Of a stretch of DNA of 64,000 nucleotides, positions 34,985 through 42,431 are shown in pieces; within the stretch, counting starts at the first letter, position 1, and every line of letters starts with the position of its first letter. The DNA is taken from the NCBI GenBank assembly GCA_002354055.1, contig DEKW01000019.1, positions 34,577-98,576 of the forward strand. Reading direction: 5' to 3'. The translations under genes were made by a program, and so were the position numbers. Source of the DNA: Bacteroidales bacterium UBA2712. Lineage in GTDB: Bacteria; Bacteroidota; Bacteroidia; Bacteroidales; Paludibacteraceae. The notes beneath the pieces were generated by a model. That model did no database searches. It saw nothing but the letters and a program-made list of their open reading frames with translations, and had not been told where the DNA came from.

Positions 34985-37159
34985 ATGAAACATCTAAAGC
35001 TATCGTTTGACCGAGCCCTTTCGCGGGGGACAAAATGGCAACTACTCATCATCGGAGGCATTATCATCGTGTCGATTTTGTTGTCCTACGTCTTGCTCTC
35101 TCTATCCGGAGACTGGACGCAGTTCTGCGATGACCATAAAATCAACAAGTTTATGCTTCCAATCTATCTGCTCATAGACCAAAACCTCTTCAACGAGATT
35201 TATCTAGGCGGTTATGATGCGGAGATGAAAGAGATCGTTGGTTATAGTCGCAAATTAGCTCTTGCTTCGGGAATAACATTCCTCTTCGGGGTGGTTTTCT
35301 TTAACGGAGCGATCATCGCTATCTTGAGCGATTTTATTAAGCGCCGTGTGGATAACTATCAGAATGGAGTCACACGCTATCTCAAGTCCGGCCATCATGT
35401 GATTATGGGCTATGATGATGTGGTGCCATCGATTATCAGCCAGATCCTCAAGGAGAAGCCTAATGCAGATATTTTACTCTTATCCTCTGTTCCGGCTGTT
35501 GAGATTCACGAAAAATTGCGAGAGTCAGTTGCTCGTAAATCTTTGGCAAATATCGTGGTTAACTACGGCCATCGAACTTCCAATGAGTACTATAAAGATA
35601 TCCATTTAGAGGCGGCAGAGCAAATCTTCATTGCCGGAGATCGCAGTAAGCCACAGCATGATGCTATCAATGTGGAGTGTGTCGAGAGCATCTGTAATTA
35701 TCTTGCGTCCAAATCCTCGCATACCATCAAACGCATCACTTGTATGTTTGAGGATCTGGATACCTATGCATCGTTCCGCACAACGGACATCTTCTCTGCT
35801 ATCACCTGCAAACTGAATATAGAGTTTGTTCCCTACAATTTCTACGTCAGTTGGGCGCGATGTGTCTTTGTAAACCGATCCTATATCGGGAAAGCGGACC
35901 AAAAACAGCATCCATACCCTGCGTTATGTCGTCATCAAATAGAGAAAGAGGATGACAATGAACATTTCGTACATTTGGTCTTTGTCGGAATGTCAAATTT
36001 CGCTGTCACGTTTGCGAATGAAGCAGCACATCTTCTGCATTTCCCGAACGGCAAAAAGAAACATACGCTCATTACTTTTATTGATCTCAAAGCGGATAAA
36101 GAAATGCCTGTTTTTGTTACGCGAAATCATCATTTCTTTGAGATCCAAGGATATTCGTATATGGACTATACGCAGTCGGATAGGTTGATTATAGCCAAGC
36201 CGTATGACCCATCAATTTTTAGTGGAGAGGATGCAAATTTCTTAGATGTGGACTTTGAGTTTATTAAAGGCGACGTCTTCACTCCTGAGGTCCAGAATCT
36301 TATTTATGAATGGGCGAAAGATGAGAAACAATCTCTTTCTGTCTTTATCGCCATGTCAAATCAACGCGATAACTTTGCTTTGGCGATGAACATGCCCGAT
36401 GCGGTGTATAATAACAATGTACCTGTTTTTGTACGCCAAGATAGTTCGGATAATTTCATTACTCTTCTACAAGAGGCAGATAGTAAAGCTCCTCGCAAAG
36501 GTGATCCTGAGTATCGGACATACGAGGACGGTCAATTACATGTAAAACCGACCCATGGAAGGTATGATCATATTTTCCCGTTTGGAATGAATGATACTTC
36601 TTTTGTTGCAGATGAGAAAGTGATCATGCGAGCTAAATTGGCCAATTACCTATATGGTACAATGAGCAATAGTAAGTTCCAATCTCTCACTGAGTTGGCG
36701 GTACAATCGTCTGCAACGATCCTAAAAGAAGCCAATAATCTATGGAAGGGGTTGACGGTAGCGGAGAAATGGTCAAATATGTATTATGCCTATAGTTTGG
36801 ATTATAAGTTACTTGCTCTTAGGGCAATAAGACATTTGAACATGGATGATACGACGCATGATTCAGATGCTCTATCAGAAAAAGAAAGTGAGATTATTGG
36901 GAAAATCGAGCACAACCGTTGGAATGTCGAGAAACTGCTCATGGGCTATCGCAAACCGAAAGAGGAGGAAGACCTATACGGAAAACCCGACGAGGTTAAG
37001 TCCCTGTTGAAGAATAATAAAAATATCTTTATCCATGCCCAGATTCGTCCGTTCGATAAACTCTCGGAGGATATGCAAAAGGTGGATAAAGAGTTCGCAA
37101 AATACATCCCCTGGATTTGTAATTTCAATAGCAACTCACAATTATGCGAAAAACAATGA
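34985..37159 (+). CDS. Two-TM double-RCK channel-like protein with C-terminal RyR-like domain
   Basis: 724 residues. Two membrane segments (about 18-42 and 88-113) are followed by two Rossmann RCK/TrkA-N-like modules (HHVIMGYDDVVPSII and VHLVFVGMSNFAVTFANEA), as in Castor/Pollux-type channels. The loop between the helices has no TVGYG filter, so ion selectivity is unknown. The C-terminal ~80 residues (KIEHNRWNVEKLLMGYR to FDKLSEDMQKVDKEFAKYIPWI) resemble the RyR domain found in bacterial conflict proteins. It is adjacent to the TIR gene and overlaps the next gene by 16 bp. I infer a ligand-gated membrane effector. Confidence 0.75.
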   Translation: MKHLKLSFDRALSRGTKWQLLIIGGIIIVSILLSYVLLSLSGDWTQFCDDHKINKFMLPIYLLIDQNLFNEIYLGGYDAEMKEIVGYSRKLALASGITFLFGVVFFNGAIIAILSDFIKRRVDNYQNGVTRYLKSGHHVIMGYDDVVPSIISQILKEKPNADILLLSSVPAVEIHEKLRESVARKSLANIVVNYGHRTSNEYYKDIHLEAAEQIFIAGDRSKPQHDAINVECVESICNYLASKSSHTIKRITCMFEDLDTYASFRTTDIFSAITCKLNIEFVPYNFYVSWARCVFVNRSYIGKADQKQHPYPALCRHQIEKEDDNEHFVHLVFVGMSNFAVTFANEAAHLLHFPNGKKKHTLITFIDLKADKEMPVFVTRNHHFFEIQGYSYMDYTQSDRLIIAKPYDPSIFSGEDANFLDVDFEFIKGDVFTPEVQNLIYEWAKDEKQSLSVFIAMSNQRDNFALAMNMPDAVYNNNVPVFVRQDSSDNFITLLQEADSKAPRKGDPEYRTYEDGQLHVKPTHGRYDHIFPFGMNDTSFVADEKVIMRAKLANYLYGTMSNSKFQSLTELAVQSSATILKEANNLWKGLTVAEKWSNMYYAYSLDYKLLALRAIRHLNMDDTTHDSDALSEKESEIIGKIEHNRWNVEKLLMGYRKPKEEEDLYGKPDEVKSLLKNNKNIFIHAQIRPFDKLSEDMQKVDKEFAKYIPWICNFNSNSQLCEKQ

Positions 37160-38367
37160 TGATTCTGGTGGCGCTCATTGCAGCCACGATGAGCACGATG
37201 AGTTTTGCTCAGTCCTCCGGTTATCAGAAACTGGACGAGTGGACGGAGGTCTGGAAAAAAGGTCAGCAGACCTATTTCGGCTATCCGGTTAACCAAATAT
37301 CGCCGCTACATGATTTCTACGAGTGGTATCTCGCTTCCGGCATGGATATCGTCAACCTCAATAACGCCGGCGACCCGATGACCGATGACCCCTGGATGAT
37401 GTCCTCCCAGGCTTTTGAGCGCGATGTCATTGAGTTTTTTGCGCCGCTCTATGGTTTCGCCAAGGACAGCGTCTGGGGCATCGTCACTCACAGCGGTACC
37501 GACGGCAATAACCACGGCATCTATTTCGGCGCCAACTACCTCTTCAACAAGACCGGCAAGCGCCCTGTGGTATATGTCTCCGATGAGGCGCATTACTCGA
37601 ACATGCGTCTCTGCGACCTGCAGAACCTCGAGGTGCGGCTGATCAAGAGCGATGCGATGGGACGCATGATTCCTGAGGAACTGGAGAAGGCGCTCGACAC
37701 CTCACGCCCGGCCCTCATGGTCTATGCGATGGGTTCGACGTTCAAGGGCGCTATCGATGACCAGGATGCCCTCAACGCCGTGCTCGACCGCCACCCCGAG
37801 GTGCCCGTCTATCGTCATGTGGACGCAGCTCTCTTCGGCGGCTACCTGCCTTTCACCGCCTATCGGGACTTGGTCAGCCATAAGAAGATGCGGTTCGACG
37901 CCATCGCCATCAGCGGCCATAAGTTCTTCGGCATCGACTCCCCCTCAGGCCTCTTCCTCTGCACCCGCGAGACCTACGATAACCAGAATAACTTCAATGT
38001 GGACTACCTCAATTATAACATGAAGATGATCAACTGCTCCCGTGATGCCATCCAGCCGCTCAAGTTCTGGTGGTTGATTCAGAAGGTTGGCTATGACCAA
38101 TGGTCGCAGCAGGCGAACCAGATGCTGGAGTGCGCGGCGTACCTCAAGCAGCAGTTGGAGAAAATCGATTGGCCCTGCTGGTGCAACGAGTATAGCAACA
38201 CGGTCTTTTTCCGCCGTCCGTCGCCTGAGATATGCCGCGAATACACTCTGGCTTTAGGTAATGACGAGCGCTTCGGCGGCGAACTGGCGCATGTCGTCGT
38301 CATGCAGCAGGTGACCAAAGAGAAAATTGATGCGTTTATCAAAAAATTACAATCATGGAAGAAATAA
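37144..38367 (+). CDS. PLP-dependent (histidine-type) decarboxylase with signal peptide
   Basis: 407 residues. The enzyme core matches group II PLP decarboxylases of the histidine decarboxylase type: THSGTDGNNHGIYFG, VYVSDEAHYSN, YRHVDAALFGGYL and the PLP lysine Lys260 in ISGHKFFGIDSPSG. Unusually, the first 22 residues form a signal peptide (MRKTMMILVALIAATMSTMSFA), so export to the periplasm is predicted. The GC-rich codon use is like the core genome. The start overlaps the RCK-RyR gene by 16 bp, and the next gene overlaps its end by 13 bp. Confidence 0.82.
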   Translation: MRKTMMILVALIAATMSTMSFAQSSGYQKLDEWTEVWKKGQQTYFGYPVNQISPLHDFYEWYLASGMDIVNLNNAGDPMTDDPWMMSSQAFERDVIEFFAPLYGFAKDSVWGIVTHSGTDGNNHGIYFGANYLFNKTGKRPVVYVSDEAHYSNMRLCDLQNLEVRLIKSDAMGRMIPEELEKALDTSRPALMVYAMGSTFKGAIDDQDALNAVLDRHPEVPVYRHVDAALFGGYLPFTAYRDLVSHKKMRFDAIAISGHKFFGIDSPSGLFLCTRETYDNQNNFNVDYLNYNMKMINCSRDAIQPLKFWWLIQKVGYDQWSQQANQMLECAAYLKQQLEKIDWPCWCNEYSNTVFFRRPSPEICREYTLALGNDERFGGELAHVVVMQQVTKEKIDAFIKKLQSWKK

Positions 38368-38609
38368 TCACTACTTTTCAGGACCTTTTTGCAGGTCTTT
38401 TCGCCGGCATGTCCACGCTGGCAATCATCTCGCTTGTCGTTTTCTGCGGCCTTCTGGCACTGCTGTTTGTCTATTTCATCCGCATTCATATCGCGTATCG
38501 CATGGCGGTGAACAGGCATCGTGATCCCCTGGGCTGGGCGTTGCTCTCCTTCTTCGTCTCGCCCCTCCTCACCTGGATCATTCTCCTCCTCGTCGGCGAC
38601 CAACGGTAA
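38355..38609 (+). CDS. Small two-TM membrane protein
   Basis: 84 residues with two hydrophobic segments (LFAGLFAGMSTLAIISLVVF onward and WALLSFFVSPLLTWIILLLV). The WALLSFFVSPLLTWIILL pattern is seen in many small Bacteroidales membrane proteins of unknown role. It overlaps the decarboxylase gene by 13 bp and so is translationally coupled to it. Confidence 0.6.
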   Translation: MEEIITTFQDLFAGLFAGMSTLAIISLVVFCGLLALLFVYFIRIHIAYRMAVNRHRDPLGWALLSFFVSPLLTWIILLLVGDQR

Positions 38610-38645
38610 AAAAATGCCACAAAACGCATAAAAACACACATTTCC

Positions 38646-38677
38646 CTTGCGTATATCAAAAATTTGTAGTAATTTTG
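38646..38677 (+). promoter_or_regulatory. Promoter of the first paralogous membrane protein (element B copy 1)
   Basis: -33 CTTG (38,646-38,649), 20-bp spacer, -7 TAATTTTG (38,670-38,677). The 58 bp at 38,621-38,678 match 39,559-39,616 at all but one position. Confidence 0.85.
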
Positions 38678-38751
38678 CAACCGAAGGTAAAAAATAGTAT
38701 TTCTCATTATCTATTATTAACTATATAAATCCATTATATAAATATACCATT

Positions 38752-39477
38752 ATGAAAAATGAAACTAAATCAAATTTGATTGTTATTTTCGGTAGTATTG
38801 TGGGTGTCGCGCTATTTTTTGGCACAGTCTTGATTATTGGAACTAGCCTTGTTGCAGTCATCATAGGTTTAGCGATTACTTTACCTATTTGGATATATTC
38901 TGTTGCGAAATCTGTAGCTTTGGTCAAAAAAGATCAGCAGCCCATCGTCTCTTCTGTTACTCAGACAACATCATATGTATGGCATGGTGAAACGATTCCA
39001 GACAAAAAGGAAATGCTATCCAATATGCCCCAACGTCCGATCGTATTGAGTCCCAATGAAGGCTTTATGTATCAAGGAATGTATGATACAATACATGACT
39101 ATTTTAGAAGAGTGATTGCGTCCAAGGCATGTCATGGAATGATTGATGTGTGTTTCCAAGTTCCCAATGCAACACCGTCAAAACATGTGATTTTGCAGAT
39201 TATGGAAGATTCTGATTTGGCGCATGGAGAACCATTTGATTTAGGTATTTATTTCTGTCCGGATAATTATGGTCCGGAATATGGAGAAAGATTCAAAAGG
39301 AACTTTTATTGGGAGTCTTGCTTCAAAGAAAGCAGTAGACCGGATGAAAATACGTATTTAGCGTATTTTGGTGAAGATATAGGAACAGCGATTCAAGTCG
39401 CATCATATATACTTGCCACAGTATATTATATCCCGTTAAATACAAGGTTTACTTACAATTTTGATACTATAGGATAG
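38752..39477 (+). CDS. Hypothetical membrane protein, paralogue of the next gene
   Basis: 241 residues with two N-terminal membrane segments (LIVIFGSIVGVALFFGTVLI and SLVAVIIGLAITLPIWIYS) and then a soluble domain of about 150 residues. The domain shares a plan with the following gene: FMYQGMYDTIHDYF and YLAYFGEDIGTAIQVASYIL here, against YIYEGLQDAIQKNF and YVAVCHEDVNMAQKITSDVL there. No family is recognised. It is the first gene of the AT-rich block and has its own promoter and terminator. Confidence 0.6.
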   Translation: MKNETKSNLIVIFGSIVGVALFFGTVLIIGTSLVAVIIGLAITLPIWIYSVAKSVALVKKDQQPIVSSVTQTTSYVWHGETIPDKKEMLSNMPQRPIVLSPNEGFMYQGMYDTIHDYFRRVIASKACHGMIDVCFQVPNATPSKHVILQIMEDSDLAHGEPFDLGIYFCPDNYGPEYGERFKRNFYWESCFKESSRPDENTYLAYFGEDIGTAIQVASYILATVYYIPLNTRFTYNFDTIG

Positions 39478-39497
39478 ATAATAGTACAATCGGTCTT

Positions 39498-39531
39498 CGC
39501 CATCCTCCCGGGTGGCGTTTTTTGTTTTTTT
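39498..39531 (+). terminator. Intrinsic terminator
   Basis: CGCCATCC (39,498-39,505) pairs with GGGTGGCG (39,510-39,517, one G-U) over a TCCC loop, followed by TTTTTTGTTTTTTT. It is a strong terminator for the first paralogue. Confidence 0.88.
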
Positions 39532-39583
39532 GTGAACGAAAATCTCAAAAAATCCGCAAAAACGCATAAAAACACACATTTCC

Positions 39584-39615
39584 CTTGCGTACATCAAAAA
39601 TTTGTAGTAATTTTG
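39584..39615 (+). promoter_or_regulatory. Promoter of the second paralogue (element B copy 2)
   Basis: -33 CTTG (39,584-39,587), 20-bp spacer, -7 TAATTTTG (39,608-39,615). It is nearly identical to the promoter 938 bp upstream. Confidence 0.85.
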
Positions 39616-39676
39616 CCACAGAAAGCACAATAGTGTTCTTTGGAAGGAATATTAATTACAACAAAATTTTTATATT

Positions 39677-40192
39677 ATGGAAACAAAGAAAATTAATTGG
39701 TGGGGATTGCTGTTAGGAATCCTTGTATTGGGTGCCGGAGTCTTTTTATTGGTAGATTCTCTTGGTAGGAACACGTCTGAAGTTAATTCAAATGAATCCC
39801 AAAATGGCTCTGTATATTATGGTACATACATCGGAGATCAGTATATTTATGAGGGCTTACAGGATGCCATTCAAAAGAACTTTGATTGGAACAAAAATCA
39901 TTTAACAGATGGCCAGTATATTGTGACTAATGTTTGCTATAAAGGAGAAATATTAATTCAAATATTGCCTGGTCCTTATGGAAATTTGAGTATATACGTG
40001 AAGGTACCAACTTCTAAAATGTCAACCTTCAAATCCATAAATTCATACGCAAGTTTCATTGAATCTAATGTGACTGAGGAATATGTCGCCGTATGTCATG
40101 AGGATGTTAATATGGCCCAAAAAATTACATCGGATGTCTTGGAGCATTTCTATAATGTTCCGAGAAGTGGAAAGTTGACTTTCTGCGAGTGA
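39677..40192 (+). CDS. Hypothetical membrane-anchored protein, paralogue of the previous gene
   Basis: 171 residues with one N-terminal membrane segment (WWGLLLGILVLGAGVFLLV) and a soluble domain outside or inside the membrane. Sequence blocks and order match the protein at 38,752. Because the promoters are also nearly identical, a duplication that included the promoter is the simplest explanation. Function unknown. Confidence 0.6.
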   Translation: METKKINWWGLLLGILVLGAGVFLLVDSLGRNTSEVNSNESQNGSVYYGTYIGDQYIYEGLQDAIQKNFDWNKNHLTDGQYIVTNVCYKGEILIQILPGPYGNLSIYVKVPTSKMSTFKSINSYASFIESNVTEEYVAVCHEDVNMAQKITSDVLEHFYNVPRSGKLTFCE

Positions 40193-40250
40193 TTTTGCGA
40201 CTCAATTTTATGTACAAAATAGTGACAATTCATAAAAAACGCACATTTCC

Positions 40251-40282
40251 CTTGCATAAATCAAAAATTTGTAGTATCTTTG
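40251..40282 (+). promoter_or_regulatory. Promoter of the tubulin-like gene cluster (element B copy 3)
   Basis: -33 CTTG (40,251-40,254), 20-bp spacer, -7 TATCTTTG (40,275-40,282). It shares the upstream CACATTTCCCTTGC and ATCAAAAATTTGTAGTA with the two upstream copies. The first gene begins at 40,325. Confidence 0.85.
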
Positions 40283-40324
40283 CAGCCGAAATAAAAACAA
40301 AACAAACAATCAAATAACATAAAA

Positions 40325-41416
40325 ATGAAAAACAAATTACTTTTTCCTTTATTTTTGTCTTTATTTATGCTGATGCCTATATGCGCTAAAGCACAGGAAG
40401 CCCCACAACATCGTGTGGTGTATTTATGGGACGTTACGTATTCCATGCATGGAGGTCATGTAGTTGGAGCAAAAGGTTCAAAAGATGTGATTGTCGCAGG
40501 GAAGCCAATGCCAATAAGCCCATATAACTCCAAACGGGATATATATGATGAGATAATGGAGGCATTAATTGCGGATATAAGAAATCAAAAGATTGAGTCT
40601 GAAATAATAGTTGTTCCGTTCAATGATAAAGTTTTAACCAATTCGGTATGGAGGCAAAAAGGAACGGCTGACGGAAAGAAAATTTTGGAGGAAAATATTC
40701 GTAATTTCTATAATTGCGAACAAACCCATACAAATTTGTACTCCCCTATTGAATTCTCGAAAACATTATTTGTGCCCAAGGCAAAGTATTATAGTGAGTT
40801 AAAGATTTTAACGGATGGGGGGCACAATGCTCCAAAACCATCCCGCGAAGACTTCTATAGGGTTCTTATGACTTGGTGTGATTTTGCAGAACCGAACAAT
40901 ATTAAAGGGTACTACTTTATATTAGCAGAAGAAGCGATAGATGAAAAGTTGCGTTCAACACTGCATGATTGCACGTGTATAGAATTGATTGACCATTTTG
41001 GCGGAAGTTTCGAGAACCCAAATCCGGTGAATCAATTCACGATTAAAGGAGACCAATTGGTAAATCTAAAGGAACAGTACAATCAACCGATTAAGTTAAG
41101 TGTCGTACTTAATGATGTTGAACATCCTATACAAGGAACTGAAAAGGTGCGTATTTATACGTCGTCTAATCCGTATTTTGAATTAGACGAGACCGTAATC
41201 ATTGATGGGAAAGCGACAATAGAAGTTGCTCTTAAACCCAAAATGTCTTTGGCAGAACTTCAACGTAGTATGCCGACGGACGAGAATACGGTTATAGTAT
41301 TGAACTTTGACCAAGAAAAGAAAGAAACTCCAGTAAATGAGTTGGTTAATAAATCGTGTGAGTTGCGATATGTCAATAAACCGCAAAAAACATTAACAAT
41401 TTCTATTAAACAATGA
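40325..41416 (+). CDS. Secreted vWA-domain protein
   Basis: 363 residues with a signal peptide (MKNKLLFPLFLSLFMLMPICAKA). The von Willebrand A fold has a complete MIDAS: Asp36-x-Thr38-x-Ser40 in LWDVTYSMHG, a threonine in HTNLYSP and an aspartate in KILTDGGHN. The last ~130 residues form a beta-rich Ig-like domain. It is the first gene after the promoter and 4 bp before a lipoprotein gene. I infer metal-dependent protein binding in the periplasm as part of the tubulin cluster. Confidence 0.75.
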   Translation: MKNKLLFPLFLSLFMLMPICAKAQEAPQHRVVYLWDVTYSMHGGHVVGAKGSKDVIVAGKPMPISPYNSKRDIYDEIMEALIADIRNQKIESEIIVVPFNDKVLTNSVWRQKGTADGKKILEENIRNFYNCEQTHTNLYSPIEFSKTLFVPKAKYYSELKILTDGGHNAPKPSREDFYRVLMTWCDFAEPNNIKGYYFILAEEAIDEKLRSTLHDCTCIELIDHFGGSFENPNPVNQFTIKGDQLVNLKEQYNQPIKLSVVLNDVEHPIQGTEKVRIYTSSNPYFELDETVIIDGKATIEVALKPKMSLAELQRSMPTDENTVIVLNFDQEKKETPVNELVNKSCELRYVNKPQKTLTISIKQ

Positions 41417-41420
41417 GTCT

Positions 41421-42386
41421 ATGAAGAATCTAAAAGAACTATTCATAATAGCCGTAGTGGCATTTGCTCTTGCATCGTGTGGATCTAACGATAGTCAAGG
41501 GTTTTATCTTGGAAAATCCAAGGGATATTCGGATTTCCTATGGAGTAAATATGATTGGAGCGAGGTGGTTTTACCGACCCAATCTCTTCAATTAGAAATG
41601 GGTGATATTCAGTATACAAAACCAATTAAATTACAGGTGGTGTATCAGGACGAAAATGGAAATTATTTGCCCGTTAATAGTTCAAAAGGTCGCTATATTA
41701 CTGTTTTTAGAGATGGAAAACCAATTGATGGCAGCGATATTACGATTCGTCCTTCGGATAAGAATTTAGACTTACAATTCCGCTTTAATAAGGCGGCATC
41801 TCCAGGTATGTATCGATTATTTCTGAAGATATTGGATTGTGGGGATTTGGATCAAATCAATGGAGAGGAAGCAAAAGCGGGAAATGTTATAGGCACGGGT
41901 ATAGAATGGCAAGTTAAATATGAATATGGATTAAATCCTCTGTTGGTTGGTTTAATTTGGATGTGTATTGCGATAGCAGCACTTCTTGTTCTTTGGTTTG
42001 CTCTTCTGCGCTGGATTATATTCCCGACATTCGCATTTGATAATCTACAAGTGACGTATTTCGATGGTGAAACTCGTAAGGGACGTGAGGATTGTAGTTT
42101 GCATGGCGCAAGAAAAATAATATGCTCGGCATCTCCCCAGAGTCAGAGTGGATTAAACAAGTTATTCTGCGGGCGAATAGAGTATCTGACTAATACGTTT
42201 TGGACTACGCCTGTCGAGATGACCCCATGCGGCTCTGATGGTATTGCTGTAAATGAGGACATAAAAGCAGGAGAAGCAGCTACTTATCGTATGACATCAA
42301 TGATAACTCCGCAAAATGGTCCACGGCGTCCATTTATTGTCAAACGAGTTAGATCTGAGATGACGGCAAGTGTCTCTATCGGATAA
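41421..42386 (+). CDS. Lipoprotein with a central transmembrane helix
   Basis: 321 residues. The lipobox LASC puts the acylated Cys at residue 20. A beta-rich periplasmic part of about 150 residues comes next, then a long membrane helix (PLLVGLIWMCIAIAALLVLWFALL, about 174-197) and a further domain of about 120 residues (VTYFDGETRKGRED onward). A lipid anchor plus a TM helix suggests a protein linking outer periplasmic and cytoplasmic sides. No known family recognised. It lies between the vWA gene and the large tubulin-like gene. Confidence 0.6.
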   Translation: MKNLKELFIIAVVAFALASCGSNDSQGFYLGKSKGYSDFLWSKYDWSEVVLPTQSLQLEMGDIQYTKPIKLQVVYQDENGNYLPVNSSKGRYITVFRDGKPIDGSDITIRPSDKNLDLQFRFNKAASPGMYRLFLKILDCGDLDQINGEEAKAGNVIGTGIEWQVKYEYGLNPLLVGLIWMCIAIAALLVLWFALLRWIIFPTFAFDNLQVTYFDGETRKGREDCSLHGARKIICSASPQSQSGLNKLFCGRIEYLTNTFWTTPVEMTPCGSDGIAVNEDIKAGEAATYRMTSMITPQNGPRRPFIVKRVRSEMTASVSIG

Positions 42387-42431
42387 TTAGAAAATAATTT
42401 AATAAACATAATCTTAAATTTATCAGTCATT

